Shown: one piece after another, positions 35,610 through 45,048 of the stretch
Layout: each line of letters opens with the position of its first letter
Numbering within the stretch: position 1 is the first letter of the stretch
Assembly: GCF_001544695.2 (NCBI RefSeq)
Contig: NZ_FCOM02000001.1
Coordinates: forward strand, 1-64,000
Origin: Caballeronia arvi
GTDB lineage: Bacteria > Pseudomonadota > Gammaproteobacteria > Burkholderiales > Burkholderiaceae
DNA: 64,000 nucleotides
Direction: 5' to 3'
Made by a program: the position numbers and the translations under genes
Notes under the pieces: generated by a model
Seen by the model: the letters and a program-made list of their open reading frames with translations, nothing else
What the model was told of the DNA's origin: nothing
Database searches by the model: none

Positions 35610-35867
35610 TCAGCCCGACACCGCGACCTGCGGCCCGCGCGCGGCGAGGCGGCCGTCGAGTTCCGCCTTGCCGCATTCGATCGCGTAGCTGGCGGCGGCG
35701 AGCGCCGTCGGGAATGCGCGAAACGGCCCGATCGCGCGGCGCACGCCGCCGGGCCGCTCGACCAGCAGCGTCGCGACAAATTGGCCGGCAAGATGCCGGA
35801 CGATGACCGAGAGCTCGCAGCCTCGATATTCGATAGGAGTGGAGTCCACCTCTGACCTCGCTTGCAT
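35610..35867 (-). CDS. Small hypothetical protein
   Basis: 85 residues, ATG at 35867. A GTG at codon 7 with GAGGTCAGA upstream is an alternative start. No signal peptide or membrane segment. The sequence EYRGCELSVIVRHLAGQFVATLLVERPGG suggests a small alpha/beta protein, and codon use looks coding. It is isolated from its neighbours. No family recognised. Confidence 0.4.
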   Translation of the reverse strand: MQARSEVDSTPIEYRGCELSVIVRHLAGQFVATLLVERPGGVRRAIGPFRAFPTALAAASYAIECGKAELDGRLAARGPQVAVSG

Positions 35868-36117
35868 GAACGGACAGGCATGGCCTCAATCTACGCAAGG
35901 TCGGCAAAGCGCGTAACCCCGCGTGTGAGTGGCTGCCAACGTAGGCCGAGCGATTGTTCCGTTGCGGCGGCAGCCGGTCGGTCGCGCAAACGTTTCACCG
36001 CGCGGCGACCCAATTTCGAAATGATTCGCATGCTGCGAGAGTTTCCTCGACCCGGTATGCTCCGATGAACAGGCCCGACGAAAATTGCCGGAAGTCCCAG
36101 CAATCCGAGCGCGCGTA

Positions 36118-37119
36118 ATGACAGACTTCAATCAAGAACGACATTGCAGAGCCGCCGCCTGGGTCATCACATGCGCGCTAGGCGTCGCGGGTACGGCCAC
36201 CCACGCGCAGGAATTTTCGATACTCGCCGGCCCGCTCAAAAGCAGCAGTCAGAACACGTACTCCTGGGAAATGAGCTACCGCGAGGGGCTCGGCCGGTAC
36301 GCCGCGTGGAGTTTCTCGTGGCTGAACGAAGGCCATCTTCCCGATCACCACCGCGACGGGCAGGCCTTGCAGTTCTGGGGACGGCTACCGCTCTTGAACG
36401 ATCGGCTGGAACTGTCGGCGGGCGCGGGACCGTATCGCTGGTTCGATACCAAACAGGCGCAACTCGGTAACGACTATTCGAACACGCACGGCTGGGGCGG
36501 CATGTTCACGCTGCGCGCCGCGTATTACTTCGATAACCGATGGATCGCGGAGATGAAGCTCAACCGCGTGCAGGCGTTCGGCGGTCCCGATACGACCGCG
36601 CTGCTCTTCGGCATCGGCTATCAGCTCGACGCGCCCGAGGGCCCCGGTCCGCGCGCGCGGCCGCCGTCGCGCACGACGAAGGTCACCAGCAACGAAGTCA
36701 CGGTGATGCTCGGCACGACGATCCTGAACAGCCCCGACTCGGAATCGAATCTGGCAGAGAGCATCGAGTACCGGCGCGGGCTGTGGCATTACGTCGATTT
36801 CACCGCGTCGTACCTGCATGAAGGCGGCCATGTGCAGTCGCGCCGCGACGGCATCGCCGCGCAGATCTGGGCGACGCGCGCCTTCTTCGACGACCGGCTC
36901 ACGCTCGGCGTCGGCGCAGGCCCGTATCTGTCGATCACGCAAAACGACGACCTCCCGCAGGACCGCACCGGCGATGGCCGATTCTCCGGGCTGGTGTCGA
37001 TATCGGCGAGTTACCGCTTCACGAACCGCTGGCTCGTTCGCGTGACGTGGAATCGCATGGTGACGCGCTATGATCGCGACGCGGACATCATCGAGGCGGG
37101 CATCGGCGTGCGTTTCTAG
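36118..37119 (+). CDS. Outer-membrane beta-barrel protein with two homologous halves
   Basis: 333 residues from the ATG at 36118. The segment up to about residue 30 (AAAWVITCALGVAGTATHAQ) is a Sec signal peptide. The first half (about 35-185) and second half (about 200-333) align: SYREGLGRYAAWSFSWLNEGH with EYRRGLWHYVDFTASYLHEGG; LELSAGAGPYRW with LTLGVGAGPYLS; and AAYYFDNRWIAEMKLNRVQ with ASYRFTNRWLVRVTWNRMV. The C-terminal residue is Phe (IGVRF), typical of outer-membrane barrels. Each half could form about eight strands. Function is unknown. Confidence 0.7.
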   Translation: MTDFNQERHCRAAAWVITCALGVAGTATHAQEFSILAGPLKSSSQNTYSWEMSYREGLGRYAAWSFSWLNEGHLPDHHRDGQALQFWGRLPLLNDRLELSAGAGPYRWFDTKQAQLGNDYSNTHGWGGMFTLRAAYYFDNRWIAEMKLNRVQAFGGPDTTALLFGIGYQLDAPEGPGPRARPPSRTTKVTSNEVTVMLGTTILNSPDSESNLAESIEYRRGLWHYVDFTASYLHEGGHVQSRRDGIAAQIWATRAFFDDRLTLGVGAGPYLSITQNDDLPQDRTGDGRFSGLVSISASYRFTNRWLVRVTWNRMVTRYDRDADIIEAGIGVRF

Positions 37120-37131
37120 GCTGAACTTGCG

Positions 37132-39519
37132 TTAAAAAAGCGCTTTCTGGCCGGACATCAGCACGGTGAAATCGTCACGCATGAATGGCAGGATGCCGTC
37201 CGCGACCGGCTGAAGCTGCTTGCTCACATAGTGCTCGTAGTCGATCGGCGCATGACGCGCTTCGACCGGCTCGGGACCGGCCGTCGTCATCACGTAGCTG
37301 ATCCAGCCGCCGTTCTGATACTGCAGCGGGCGCCCGGCGCGCGCGTTGTATTCGTCGGCGATGCGCGCGGCGCGAACATGCGGCGGCACGTTGCGCTGAT
37401 AGTCGCCAAGCGTGCGCCGCAGCCGCTTGCGATAGACGAGCAGTTCGTCCATCTCGCCGCGCCGCGTGCGTCCGACGTAATCGCGCACGTAGTCCTCGTA
37501 CGCCTCGCCCCTGAAGACGCGCATATACAGCTCCTGCTGGAAGCGCTGCGCGAGCGGCGTCCAGTCGGTGCGCACGGTCTCCAGGCCCTTGTAGATGATT
37601 TCCTCGCTGCCGTCTGCGCGCGCGGTCAGTCCGGCGTAGCGCTTTTTGCTGCCCTCTTCCGTGCCGCGGATCGTCGGCATCAGAAAGCGCTTGAAGTGCG
37701 TTTCGAACTGCAGTTCGAGCGCACTGTCGAGACCGAATGTGTCGCGCAGATGCTCGCGCCAGTATTCGTTCACATGCGCGACGAGCGCGCGGCCGATGCG
37801 CGCCGCGTCTTCTTCCCCGCGCGCGCGGCGCAGCCAGACGAAGGTCGAATCCGTGTCACCGTAGATGACGCTGTAACCGCGCGCCTCGATCAGCTCGCGC
37901 GTGCGATGCATGATCTCGTGACCGCGCATCGTGATCGACGAAGCAAGGCGCGGATCGAAGAAGCGGCAACCGCTCGAGCCGAGCACGCCGTAAAACGAGT
38001 TCATGATGATCTTGAGCGCCTGCGACAGCGGCTTGTTGTGCTTGCGTTTGGCCGCCTCGCGGGCCTCCCACACCTGCGCGACGATCGCGGGCAGGCAATG
38101 CGTGTCGCGTGAAAAGCGCGCGCCGCGAAAGCCGGGCACGGTCGCGGTTTCATCGGACGTGGCCACGCCTTGCGCGAGCCCGGCCGGATCGATGAGAAAC
38201 GTGCGGATGATCGACGGATACAGGCTCTTGTAGTCGAGCACGAGCACGGAATCGTAGAGACCAGGCCGCGAGTCCATCACGAACCCGCCGGGGCTGGCTT
38301 CCTCGGGCACGTCGCCGAGATTCGGCGCCACATAGCCGAGCCGATGCATCCGCGGCATATACAGATGCGTGAACGCCGCGACCGAGCCGCCGCTGCGATC
38401 GGCCTGCAGGCCCGTCACGGTCGCGCGTTCGAGCAGGAACGACAGCAGCTCCGTTTTCTCGAAGACTTTCGTCACGAGCTCGCAGTCGTTCAGGTTGTAA
38501 TGCGCGAGCGCGGGCTTGTCTTCCCGGAAGCGCCGCTCGATTTCGTCCATGCGCGCATAGGGACTGTCGATCGCCTTGCCAACGCCTAACAGCGACTGCG
38601 CGACGTATTCCAGGCTGAACGACGGAAAATTCCACGTCGCCGAGCGCAGCGCCTCGATGCCGTCGATCACGAGCCTTCCCGCAATCGCGATGAACCAGTG
38701 ATTGCGCTTCATGCCGTGCTCGCGCCATTCGACGGCACTGCCGTCGCGGCCGAGCGCGAGCGGCACCCCGTAGTCGTCGGCGTGCCGCTGAAGGATGCGC
38801 AGATCGAATTGCACGACATTCCAGCCGATGATCGCGTCGGGATCGTGATGCGCGATCCACGCGTTGAAACGGCGCAGCATGTCGGCGCGGGAATCGCAAT
38901 AATCGAGCGCGAAATCGGTTCGGGTGGCGTCGCCATTCGGCGGCCCGAGCATGAACACCTGACGTGCGCCGCAGCCTTCGAGCGCGATCGAATAGAGATC
39001 GCCCTTCACGCTCGTTTCGATATCAAGCGAGACGACATTCAGCGACGGCCTGTAATCCGGGGCGGGCTTCAGTTCGCTGGAGAGGATGCCGTCACGCTCG
39101 ACGCCCTCGAACGACACCGGCGCGGTGATGAAGCGTTCCATCAGATAGCGCTCGTGCGGACGGATATCGGCTTCGAAGACATTGACGCCCGCGCTTCGCA
39201 GATTCTTTTCGAGCGCGAGCAACTGGCGATATTGCGGGCAATACAGCCCGAGCACCGGCTTCTGCCGGAAATCCTTCAGCGGCAGCTCGCGCAGATACGC
39301 GTCTCGCACGCCGGCGACGATCGGCTCCGCCTTCGCGCGGTCTTCGGCGCGGATGAACGCGACGCTCGTCTGCAGCGCGATGCGGATCCTCTTCGGGCCG
39401 TCGCCGGTGGCGAGCCAGAAATCGACTTCCGTCCCCGCCGCGGTGTCGCGCCAGTGACGAGTCAGCAGAAAACCCTGTTGTGCCAAAGCCAAACCGATAC
39501 CCCGAAAAGCGCGTGCCAT
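37132..39519 (-). CDS. polB: DNA polymerase II (family B)
   Basis: 795 residues, close to the 783 of E. coli PolB. The 3'-5' exonuclease domain has [15 protein letters not shown] (Exo I) and a later [13 protein letters not shown] (Exo II) and DCELV. The polymerase domain has [15 protein letters not shown] (Pol motif A) and [11 protein letters not shown] (motif C, catalytic Asp pair), with KKRYAGL downstream. It replicates across damaged DNA and is SOS-induced in E. coli. No clear LexA site was spotted upstream. It follows a strong terminator that ends the flhDC transcript. Confidence 0.95.
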   Translation of the reverse strand: MARAFRGIGLALAQQGFLLTRHWRDTAAGTEVDFWLATGDGPKRIRIALQTSVAFIRAEDRAKAEPIVAGVRDAYLRELPLKDFRQKPVLGLYCPQYRQLLALEKNLRSAGVNVFEADIRPHERYLMERFITAPVSFEGVERDGILSSELKPAPDYRPSLNVVSLDIETSVKGDLYSIALEGCGARQVFMLGPPNGDATRTDFALDYCDSRADMLRRFNAWIAHHDPDAIIGWNVVQFDLRILQRHADDYGVPLALGRDGSAVEWREHGMKRNHWFIAIAGRLVIDGIEALRSATWNFPSFSLEYVAQSLLGVGKAIDSPYARMDEIERRFREDKPALAHYNLNDCELVTKVFEKTELLSFLLERATVTGLQADRSGGSVAAFTHLYMPRMHRLGYVAPNLGDVPEEASPGGFVMDSRPGLYDSVLVLDYKSLYPSIIRTFLIDPAGLAQGVATSDETATVPGFRGARFSRDTHCLPAIVAQVWEAREAAKRKHNKPLSQALKIIMNSFYGVLGSSGCRFFDPRLASSITMRGHEIMHRTRELIEARGYSVIYGDTDSTFVWLRRARGEEDAARIGRALVAHVNEYWREHLRDTFGLDSALELQFETHFKRFLMPTIRGTEEGSKKRYAGLTARADGSEEIIYKGLETVRTDWTPLAQRFQQELYMRVFRGEAYEDYVRDYVGRTRRGEMDELLVYRKRLRRTLGDYQRNVPPHVRAARIADEYNARAGRPLQYQNGGWISYVMTTAGPEPVEARHAPIDYEHYVSKQLQPVADGILPFMRDDFTVLMSGQKALF

Positions 39520-39542
39520 CGAAGCATTTTACTGGGCATCAG

Positions 39543-39578
39543 AAAAGAGAAAGCCCGGCGCGAATCGGCGCCGGGCTT
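39543..39578 (-). terminator. Rho-independent terminator after flhDC
   Basis: Perfect 11-base arms AAGCCCGGCGC (39551-39561) and GCGCCGGGCTT (39568-39578) around a GAATCG loop. On the minus strand the stem is followed by a T-rich run (TCTCTTTTCTG). It is positioned to stop transcription arriving from flhC before polB. Confidence 0.85.
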
Positions 39579-39601
39579 CGGAATCTTGGAAAAAGTAAAA
39601 T

Positions 39602-39672
39602 GCGGTAGCGGCGGGCCGATCGTCCACCATCCTCGCGGACGGTCCCCGGAGGGCGGCGGCCGCCGCTACCGC
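39602..39672. repeat. Long-armed inverted repeat abutting the flhC stop codon
   Basis: GCGGTAGCGGCGG at 39602-39614 is the exact complement of CCGCCGCTACCGC at 39660-39672, and the right arm touches the flhC TAG (39673-39675). The 45-base loop is also GC-rich. It could form a 3'-end hairpin protecting the flhDC mRNA, or with the terminator form a tandem structure. Confidence 0.6.
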
Positions 39673-40335
39673 CTAAGCGGCCTGTGCGACCAGGCCTGCC
39701 CGTTGCGACTGTAACGCCGCTACGTGTGCGAGTACCGTGTGCTCCGCATGCTCCGGCACTTCGTTCTTCGACATCACCACCTCCAGAGCGGCTTCTTTGC
39801 TGGCCTGTTTCGCGGCCGCCGCTTTCTTGGTCTTCCCCGCGCGTGACGGCGGCTGGCAGGCCCCGCACACCACGTTGTTCTGCAAATCATGTTTGTGTGC
39901 GACAAACTTCCCGGTGCAGCGGCAGCAAGGCGTCATCTGCAGCATGCCCGCGTCGAAGAAGCGCACAAGAGTCCAGGCCCGCGTGAGATCGAGTACCGCC
40001 TCGGCGCCGCTATGGTTGCAGTGCTCGAGATACAGCCGATACCCTTTGGTCAACGCATCGAGATGCGAGCAACCAGCTTCGTTCTTGAGGAACGTATAGG
40101 TGTTGTAGAAAAGCGATGCGTGGATGTTGGCGAGCCACGTCATGTACCAGTCGGCCGAGAACGGCAGCATGCCCTTCGGCGGCGATACGCCCTTCACTTC
40201 GCGATAAAGACGGATCATGCGGTCGCGCGAGAGCGTGAGTTCGCTCTCCAGCACCTGCATGCGCGCGCCGAGCTCGATCAGCGCGATGGCGCGGAACACT
40301 TCCTGGGCGTCTTCAGTGAGGCTCTTTTTCAGCAT
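39673..40335 (-). CDS. flhC: Flagellar master regulator subunit FlhC
   Basis: 220 residues from the ATG at 40335 (ACGGAGCGAGCC ahead). MLKKSLTEDAQEVFRAIALIELGARMQVLESELTLSRDRMIRLYREVKGVSPPKGMLPFSADWYM and ANIHASLFYNTY are FlhC-typical. The zinc site appears as CCRCTGKF and VVCGAC. With FlhD it forms the D4C2 activator of class II flagellar genes. The C-terminal 45 residues (Lys/Ala-rich) extend beyond the E. coli protein. It is 25 bases downstream of the flhD stop. Confidence 0.95.
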   Translation of the reverse strand: MLKKSLTEDAQEVFRAIALIELGARMQVLESELTLSRDRMIRLYREVKGVSPPKGMLPFSADWYMTWLANIHASLFYNTYTFLKNEAGCSHLDALTKGYRLYLEHCNHSGAEAVLDLTRAWTLVRFFDAGMLQMTPCCRCTGKFVAHKHDLQNNVVCGACQPPSRAGKTKKAAAAKQASKEAALEVVMSKNEVPEHAEHTVLAHVAALQSQRAGLVAQAA

Positions 40336-40360
40336 GGCTCGCTCCGTCACCTGAGTCACC

Positions 40361-40678
40361 TTAAGCGAACTGTTCAGCCGGCTGGCCAGCCAGCAGGATG
40401 GCTGCATGCGTCTGCGCGATGTCCGCGTTCTTCGCGGGTTGCGTCAGAGCAGACAGCATCGTGTGATCGTTGAAGCGGAAAGCGCAAAGCAGGTTATCCG
40501 ACGACGCGAGCTTGACGACCTGCGCGAGCGTGAGGCCCGACAACAGATCGGCGAGCTCCGCCGACAGACCGAGCCGGAACATGCCGATGGCGCGGTCCTC
40601 GCGCAACAGACGCTGCGCGAGCATGATGTACGACAAGTTGATTTCCCGGATCGATTCCAGCGTTTCGCGACCGTTCAT
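40361..40678 (-). CDS. flhD: Flagellar master regulator subunit FlhD
   Basis: 105 residues. ETLESIREINLSYIMLAQRLLREDRAIGMFRLGLSAELADLLSGLTLAQVVKLASSDNLLCAFRFND is the FlhD fold, including IREINLSYI and AMFRLGLS-like helix 2. It dimerises and contacts FlhC. This is the first gene of the flhDC operon on the minus strand, and about 530 bases of AT-rich upstream DNA precede it, as is common for this heavily regulated promoter. Confidence 0.95.
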   Translation of the reverse strand: MNGRETLESIREINLSYIMLAQRLLREDRAIGMFRLGLSAELADLLSGLTLAQVVKLASSDNLLCAFRFNDHTMLSALTQPAKNADIAQTHAAILLAGQPAEQFA

Positions 40679-41206
40679 GGTTGCAACTTCCAGTAAATCC
40701 CCGAATTTCCGCCGGCTTTTAGCCGATATCTTTTTTGTGCCTCACCGGACTAGTTCTGCCCGGCTACGTACTGCGTAATCTTTGTTTCAGTGCGTTACAT
40801 CTTGTAACAACCACTGTGAGACGGATTCTAAGAACTGTCTGAGACTAAAGCAAGCACATCTCAATAATATTTTGTTGCAAACAACACTTTCGATCGGTAA
40901 ATTTTTCGGTCTGCAGATTTCGACCTGATTTGCCGGACTTTTTCGATTCGTCTAACGTTTGCCGGGCTTAAAAAGGGCAGCTTCGTTTTTATCGGGATAA
41001 TCGCTGTCCGCCAGCAATAACGGGGGATTCCGGGAGTCGGTTGACCGTCGCGACAGCTATTTTTAACGTTATTCATCAGATGAAATAACGCCGAAAATCG
41101 CCGCGCGAACGTGCTTTACCGATGGAATGTGTAACAGGAAATATTTACCTATCGCTTGTTACGCTGATGTTACGGGCTGAGTTACCCGACTTTGTAACGC
41201 CGGCAG
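40679..41206. promoter_or_regulatory. AT-rich regulatory region upstream of flhDC
   Basis: About 530 bases, AT-rich relative to flanking genes, between the flhD start and the end of the permease gene. It contains a palindrome (40794-40808) and the start of a GTTAC array (from 41131). No convincing open frame. flhDC upstream regions are known to integrate many regulators, which fits. Confidence 0.6.
40794..40808. promoter_or_regulatory. Perfect palindrome GTTACA-TCT-TGTAAC near flhD
   Basis: Two 6-base arms with a 3-base spacer, ending 116 bases upstream of the flhD start codon. The half-site GTTAC(A) is the same pentamer repeated in the array at 41131-41251. Symmetry of this size fits a dimeric regulator. 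The protein is unknown. Confidence 0.5.
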
Positions 41207-41251
41207 TTACTTTTTCGGGACACCGCTTCTCCACGTGCCCCAATGTGTAAC
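41131..41251. repeat. Array of seven GTTAC/GTAAC pentamers upstream of flhDC
   Basis: GTTAC or its complement GTAAC occurs at 41131, 41158, 41169, 41181, 41194, 41206 and 41247. The five central copies are 11, 12, 13 and 12 bases apart, close to one DNA turn. Chance would give about 0.2 copies in this span. The array straddles the end of the permease gene (stop at 41207) and the upstream flhDC region. The use of these as bound half-sites is inferred. Confidence 0.55.
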
Positions 41252-42273
41252 AACTTCCTGTACGAATGGATTACCAGCGCGATACAGATTTTCGAGGGCC
41301 GGCGCAAAGCCGCCTTGCGCGGCGTAATTGAGCAGATTGTCGACGGCGCTCTGCCTTTTTACGGCCGATCGAAATCCGATCCGGCGCGCAGCACCGCCAC
41401 GCGCGACACGTCCACCCGGCGCACGCTCGCCGCCCGCCTGAGCGCCTCGTACGTGGCGTTGTCTTCCTGCTGCGTCGTGCAGTACACGCCACGGCCGTCG
41501 GTCAGGAGGCGCGTCCAGGCGCGGGCCCGCTCGCCGATGAACTTGCCGGACCACCACGTATCGCCCGCGAGCGTGTCGCACTGGATCACCTTCGGCGGCT
41601 GGTTCGCCGGCGAGTACTTAAAGCGGGCGCGCGCGGCTTTGGCGGCATCGCTGTCGGAAAGCGTGACGTTGCGCGAGAGCGCGTAAGCCGTGTCGGCGAG
41701 CGTCGCATCGAGGGCGAAGACTTCGGTGCGATAGTCGAGCGGCGGTTTCTCGTTCGGGCTTTTCGTGTTGATGCCGGTGAATCCGCTGGGCCATCTGGCG
41801 GGCTTCTCGCGCGCGTCGAGTTCCCATTGCGGACCGAAGTCGACGAGATACTTCGCCCACGCCGCCGAGCCGACCGTGCCCTGCGCCGGATCGATGCCCG
41901 CGATGCCGGCGATCAGAAAATACGTGCTGCGCAAGTCGAAGCGGTCGGAGAACGCAAGCGCCATCATCGACGCCGCCGCGTTCGTGTGACCCATGCCCGT
42001 GGTGACGACGCACACGTCGTCGCGATTGCAATGAACCTGCGGATAATCCGGCGACAGCCCCGCTACGTCGATTGCGTCCCACGGGCCGAGTCTGTCGAGC
42101 CAGGCTTTGCCTTCGGGCGCGAACATCGTGACGATCATCACCTTGACTTCGCGCGCGCCGCTTGCGCTCTGTGGCGAACGCGGCGCGGAGGCGCATCCCG
42201 CGAGACTGGCCGCGAGTGTCATCGCGGCAAAGGCCTTCGTCATTCTTTTCGATAGCGATACGGCGGCTTTCAT
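41207..42273 (-). pseudogene. Purine nucleoside permease (NUP family), frameshifted near the C-terminus
   Basis: The main frame opens MKAAVSLSKRMTKAFAAMTLAASLAGC, with a lipobox (LAGC), and continues through KVMIVTMFAPEGKAWLDRLG, VVTTGMGHTNAAASM and VGSAAWAKYLVDFGPQWELD, all NUP-family segments. It ends GSDFDRP* at 41359. The expected remaining C-terminus (QSAVDNLLNYAAQGGFAPALENLYRAGNP...) follows at once in another frame, to the stop at 41207. The break is at a run of five A (CCGTAAAAAGG on the minus strand), so a one-base indel, or a sequencing error, has split the gene. If intact it would bind or import purine nucleosides. Confidence 0.75.
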
Positions 42274-42306
42274 GGCGGGGCGTGCTCCTCGTAACGTTCG
42301 GCGTTC

Positions 42307-42337
42307 AAAAAAAATCGCGCCCGGCAGAGGGCGCGAT
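42307..42337 (-). terminator. Rho-independent terminator after the MscS-type gene
   Basis: ATCGCGCCC (42314-42322) and GGGCGCGAT (42329-42337) form a perfect 9-base stem. On the minus strand it is followed by TTTTTTTTG. It ends transcription from the 851-residue channel gene. Confidence 0.85.
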
Positions 42338-42358
42338 CAGGGCCGAACGATTATAGGA

Positions 42359-44914
42359 TCAGCTTCCGCCTTGCGATGACCGTGGCGGCGGCGCATTCGA
42401 CGCGACGCTCTGCGAGCCCGCCGCCTCGCTCGTCGGATGCTGCGCGGCCTTCGACGGCTCGCCTTGCTGATTCGCGCCCGCCTCGTCCGCATCCGGGGCG
42501 CCTTCGGGATTGCCGCCGTTCACGATCACGAAGTTGCGCTGCGGATTCGCGATCTCGATGCCGCGCGCCGTGAACTCGTTGAGAATGCGCCGGTTGAACT
42601 CGCGCTGCACCGGCCAGCGCGCGCTGTCGCGGCACTGGATCTGACCGGCGAGCGTGACGGTCGAGCCGTCGACGGCATCGACGCCCCAGAAGCTGAAGTC
42701 GGACAGGATGCCATCGCGGAAGGCTTCGTTCTCACGCAATGCCGCGCCGATTTCCTTCAGCGTGGAGATTGCGAGATCCACGTCCTGCCCGAGCGCGATC
42801 GACACGCGCACCGCCGCGTTGCCGATGCCGCGATTCGTGTTGTTCACCGTCGATACAGAACTGAACGGCACCGTATAGAGCGAACCGTCGCCGCCGCGCA
42901 GACGCACCGTGCGAATCGACAGATATTCGACCGTGCCCGACACGCCCGCGAGCGTCACCCAGTCGCCGACCTGCATCGCGTTTTCCATCAACAGGAAGAT
43001 GCCCGTGATGAGATCCTGCACGAGCTTTTGCGAGCCGAAGCCGAGCGCCACGCCGAAGATGCTCGCGCTCGCGAGCAAGGGCGCCGTGTTCACGCCGATC
43101 TGCGAGAGTCCCGTCAGCACGACGACCATCGCGATCACGATGAAAAGGCCGGTGCGCATCATCGGCAACAGCGTGCGCAGCCGCGCGGCGCGCAGGCGTT
43201 CGCCGGTTGCGGTCCACTGTTCGAGACGCCGCTCGACGACGATGTTCGCCGCCTCCCACACGAGTACCGCGAACACGGCCGCGATCAGAATCGTGATGAG
43301 CGCCGACGCGAGCCGGTTGCCGACACCGCCCGACGTGAAGAAATGAACGATGTTGACGCCCCACACTTCGAGCAGCGCGACGATCATCGCGATGGAAATG
43401 ATCGCCTGCACGACGCGCCGCAACGCCGGGTAATAGCGATAGGCGCGACGGCGCGCGATCGAATGGTCCGAGGTGTCGTCTTCGTCGTCCTGATGGAAGA
43501 CGCGCCCGAGCGCGCCGAACGCGACGATCGCCACCACGCGCGCGCCGACGAGCACGAGCAACGACAAGCCGCCCAGATGAAAGAGCGTCCGGTAGCCGTT
43601 CTGCACGTCGAGCGCCCACACGAACCACAGCGCGATCACGAAGAAAATCGCGACGCCGGCCCAGACATCCGCGACCCAGTTGCCGAAGAGCCGCACCGAA
43701 CGATTCGTCCGCGCGCTCGCCCGAATGCGTTCGGCCACCGACACGCGGCTCTCGAAGATGACGAACGCGATCATCAGATGCACCGCCAGCAGGACGATCT
43801 TCAGGATCGCGATGCGCGCGTCGCCGGACAGGCCGAGCGGCTCCGCACCGTTCGCGAGCGCGATGCCCGCGCCCGCGATGCACACGATGCGCCGCACCCA
43901 GCGATGCGTATAGGCCGCGTGAACATCGCGCATCTGGATGAGACGCAGCCCCGGCGCACGCGGCGCGACGAAGAAACCGCTCACGATCACGACGGCGCGG
44001 CAGACCAGATAGACATCGATGAGCGAGCCCGCGACGCGCGCTTCGGGCGTGTTGTCGTCGATGAATATCGACATCAGCACCGTCACCACGCCGATGAACA
44101 CGACGAGCGGAACCAGCGCGAGAAAGCCGTAGAGCAGCGCGCTGGGCAGGCGTTGCAACAGCGTCCAGTGACGCGCCGCATGACGCTGGCCGCGCGCGGT
44201 GTCGGCCTTGCGCTCGGCGAGATGCAGGGCGGTCTCGTCGCCGCTTCTCGCCGCGGCGTCTTCCGCGCGTTCGGCGGCGCGTTCCTCGTGGACGAGCTCG
44301 GGTTGCTGCACTTCGGCATCGGCGACGCCGCGCGCCGCGATCCGCGCGCGCGGCTTCTTCAAAACACGCGAGCAGAGGAATTCGAGCAGCAGCGCAGGCA
44401 GCAGCGATGCAAGCACCGTCCACGCGACATGCCCGATGAGCGCGCGTGATTCATCGCTCGACGTACGGTCGCGCCACCATGCGGCCACCGAGCCGAAATC
44501 GAGCAGCGCGGCGACGGAATGACGGATACCCGCGCCGAAATGCACGAGCCAGTGGCCCGCCTGACGCGATATCTGCGACGCGAGGCCGTTGGCCGTCAGC
44601 GAATGCGCAAGCACGCCTGACGCGCCCGATGCGGGCGACGCCGCGGCCGTGGATGCGCCCTGCGGCGCGCTCGCGGGCGCCGGTGACGCCAGCGCCCCCG
44701 CTGCCGCGATGGCGCGCAGCGTGTCCGCGACCTGCGAGCGGCGCGCGGGATCGTTGAGCACCGAGAGCGCATCGCGCGCCTGTTGCGGCGTCAGCGCGAC
44801 GCCGGGCTGCGACGCGTGTTGCGCGGGATCGGCTGCGGCGAAGGAGGACTGCGAAACGATCGAAAGACTACTCGATACGACGATGAACAATACGGCAAGG
44901 AGCAATTTGCGCAT
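42359..44914 (-). CDS. Large MscS-family mechanosensitive channel
   Basis: 851 residues, ATG at 44914. A Sec signal (MRKLLLAVLFIVVSSSLSIVSQSSFA) is followed by a 130-residue Ala/Pro-rich periplasmic region and about ten or more membrane helices spread over residues 130-610. The C-terminal MscS core begins around 610 with VLTGLSQIGVNTAPLLASASIFGVALGFGSQKLVQDLITGIFLLMENAMQVGDWV, then VSGTVEYLSIRTVRLRGGDGSLYTVPFSSVSTVNN, a textbook pore helix plus beta domain. It protects the cell in osmotic downshift. It resembles the large MscS relatives such as YbiO or YjeP types, and a cytosolic tail of about 70 residues is low-complexity. Confidence 0.92.
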   Translation of the reverse strand: MRKLLLAVLFIVVSSSLSIVSQSSFAAADPAQHASQPGVALTPQQARDALSVLNDPARRSQVADTLRAIAAAGALASPAPASAPQGASTAAASPASGASGVLAHSLTANGLASQISRQAGHWLVHFGAGIRHSVAALLDFGSVAAWWRDRTSSDESRALIGHVAWTVLASLLPALLLEFLCSRVLKKPRARIAARGVADAEVQQPELVHEERAAERAEDAAARSGDETALHLAERKADTARGQRHAARHWTLLQRLPSALLYGFLALVPLVVFIGVVTVLMSIFIDDNTPEARVAGSLIDVYLVCRAVVIVSGFFVAPRAPGLRLIQMRDVHAAYTHRWVRRIVCIAGAGIALANGAEPLGLSGDARIAILKIVLLAVHLMIAFVIFESRVSVAERIRASARTNRSVRLFGNWVADVWAGVAIFFVIALWFVWALDVQNGYRTLFHLGGLSLLVLVGARVVAIVAFGALGRVFHQDDEDDTSDHSIARRRAYRYYPALRRVVQAIISIAMIVALLEVWGVNIVHFFTSGGVGNRLASALITILIAAVFAVLVWEAANIVVERRLEQWTATGERLRAARLRTLLPMMRTGLFIVIAMVVVLTGLSQIGVNTAPLLASASIFGVALGFGSQKLVQDLITGIFLLMENAMQVGDWVTLAGVSGTVEYLSIRTVRLRGGDGSLYTVPFSSVSTVNNTNRGIGNAAVRVSIALGQDVDLAISTLKEIGAALRENEAFRDGILSDFSFWGVDAVDGSTVTLAGQIQCRDSARWPVQREFNRRILNEFTARGIEIANPQRNFVIVNGGNPEGAPDADEAGANQQGEPSKAAQHPTSEAAGSQSVASNAPPPRSSQGGS

Positions 44915-45048
44915 GGGTCGGATGAAGATCTCGAAATTTCAGGGACTCGATGCGGACGACGCGCACGACGTATGTTAACGCGATGCGGTCGATCCGGCAG
45001 AAGTGGTCCCGACGATCCCATCGGCGCCAGCACGCCGCGCTCCTGCTC

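Noticed and set aside
42437..44449. 670-residue plus-strand frame opposite the MscS-type gene
   Set aside because: Arg/His-rich translation with no domain; a shadow of the minus-strand channel gene in GC-rich DNA.
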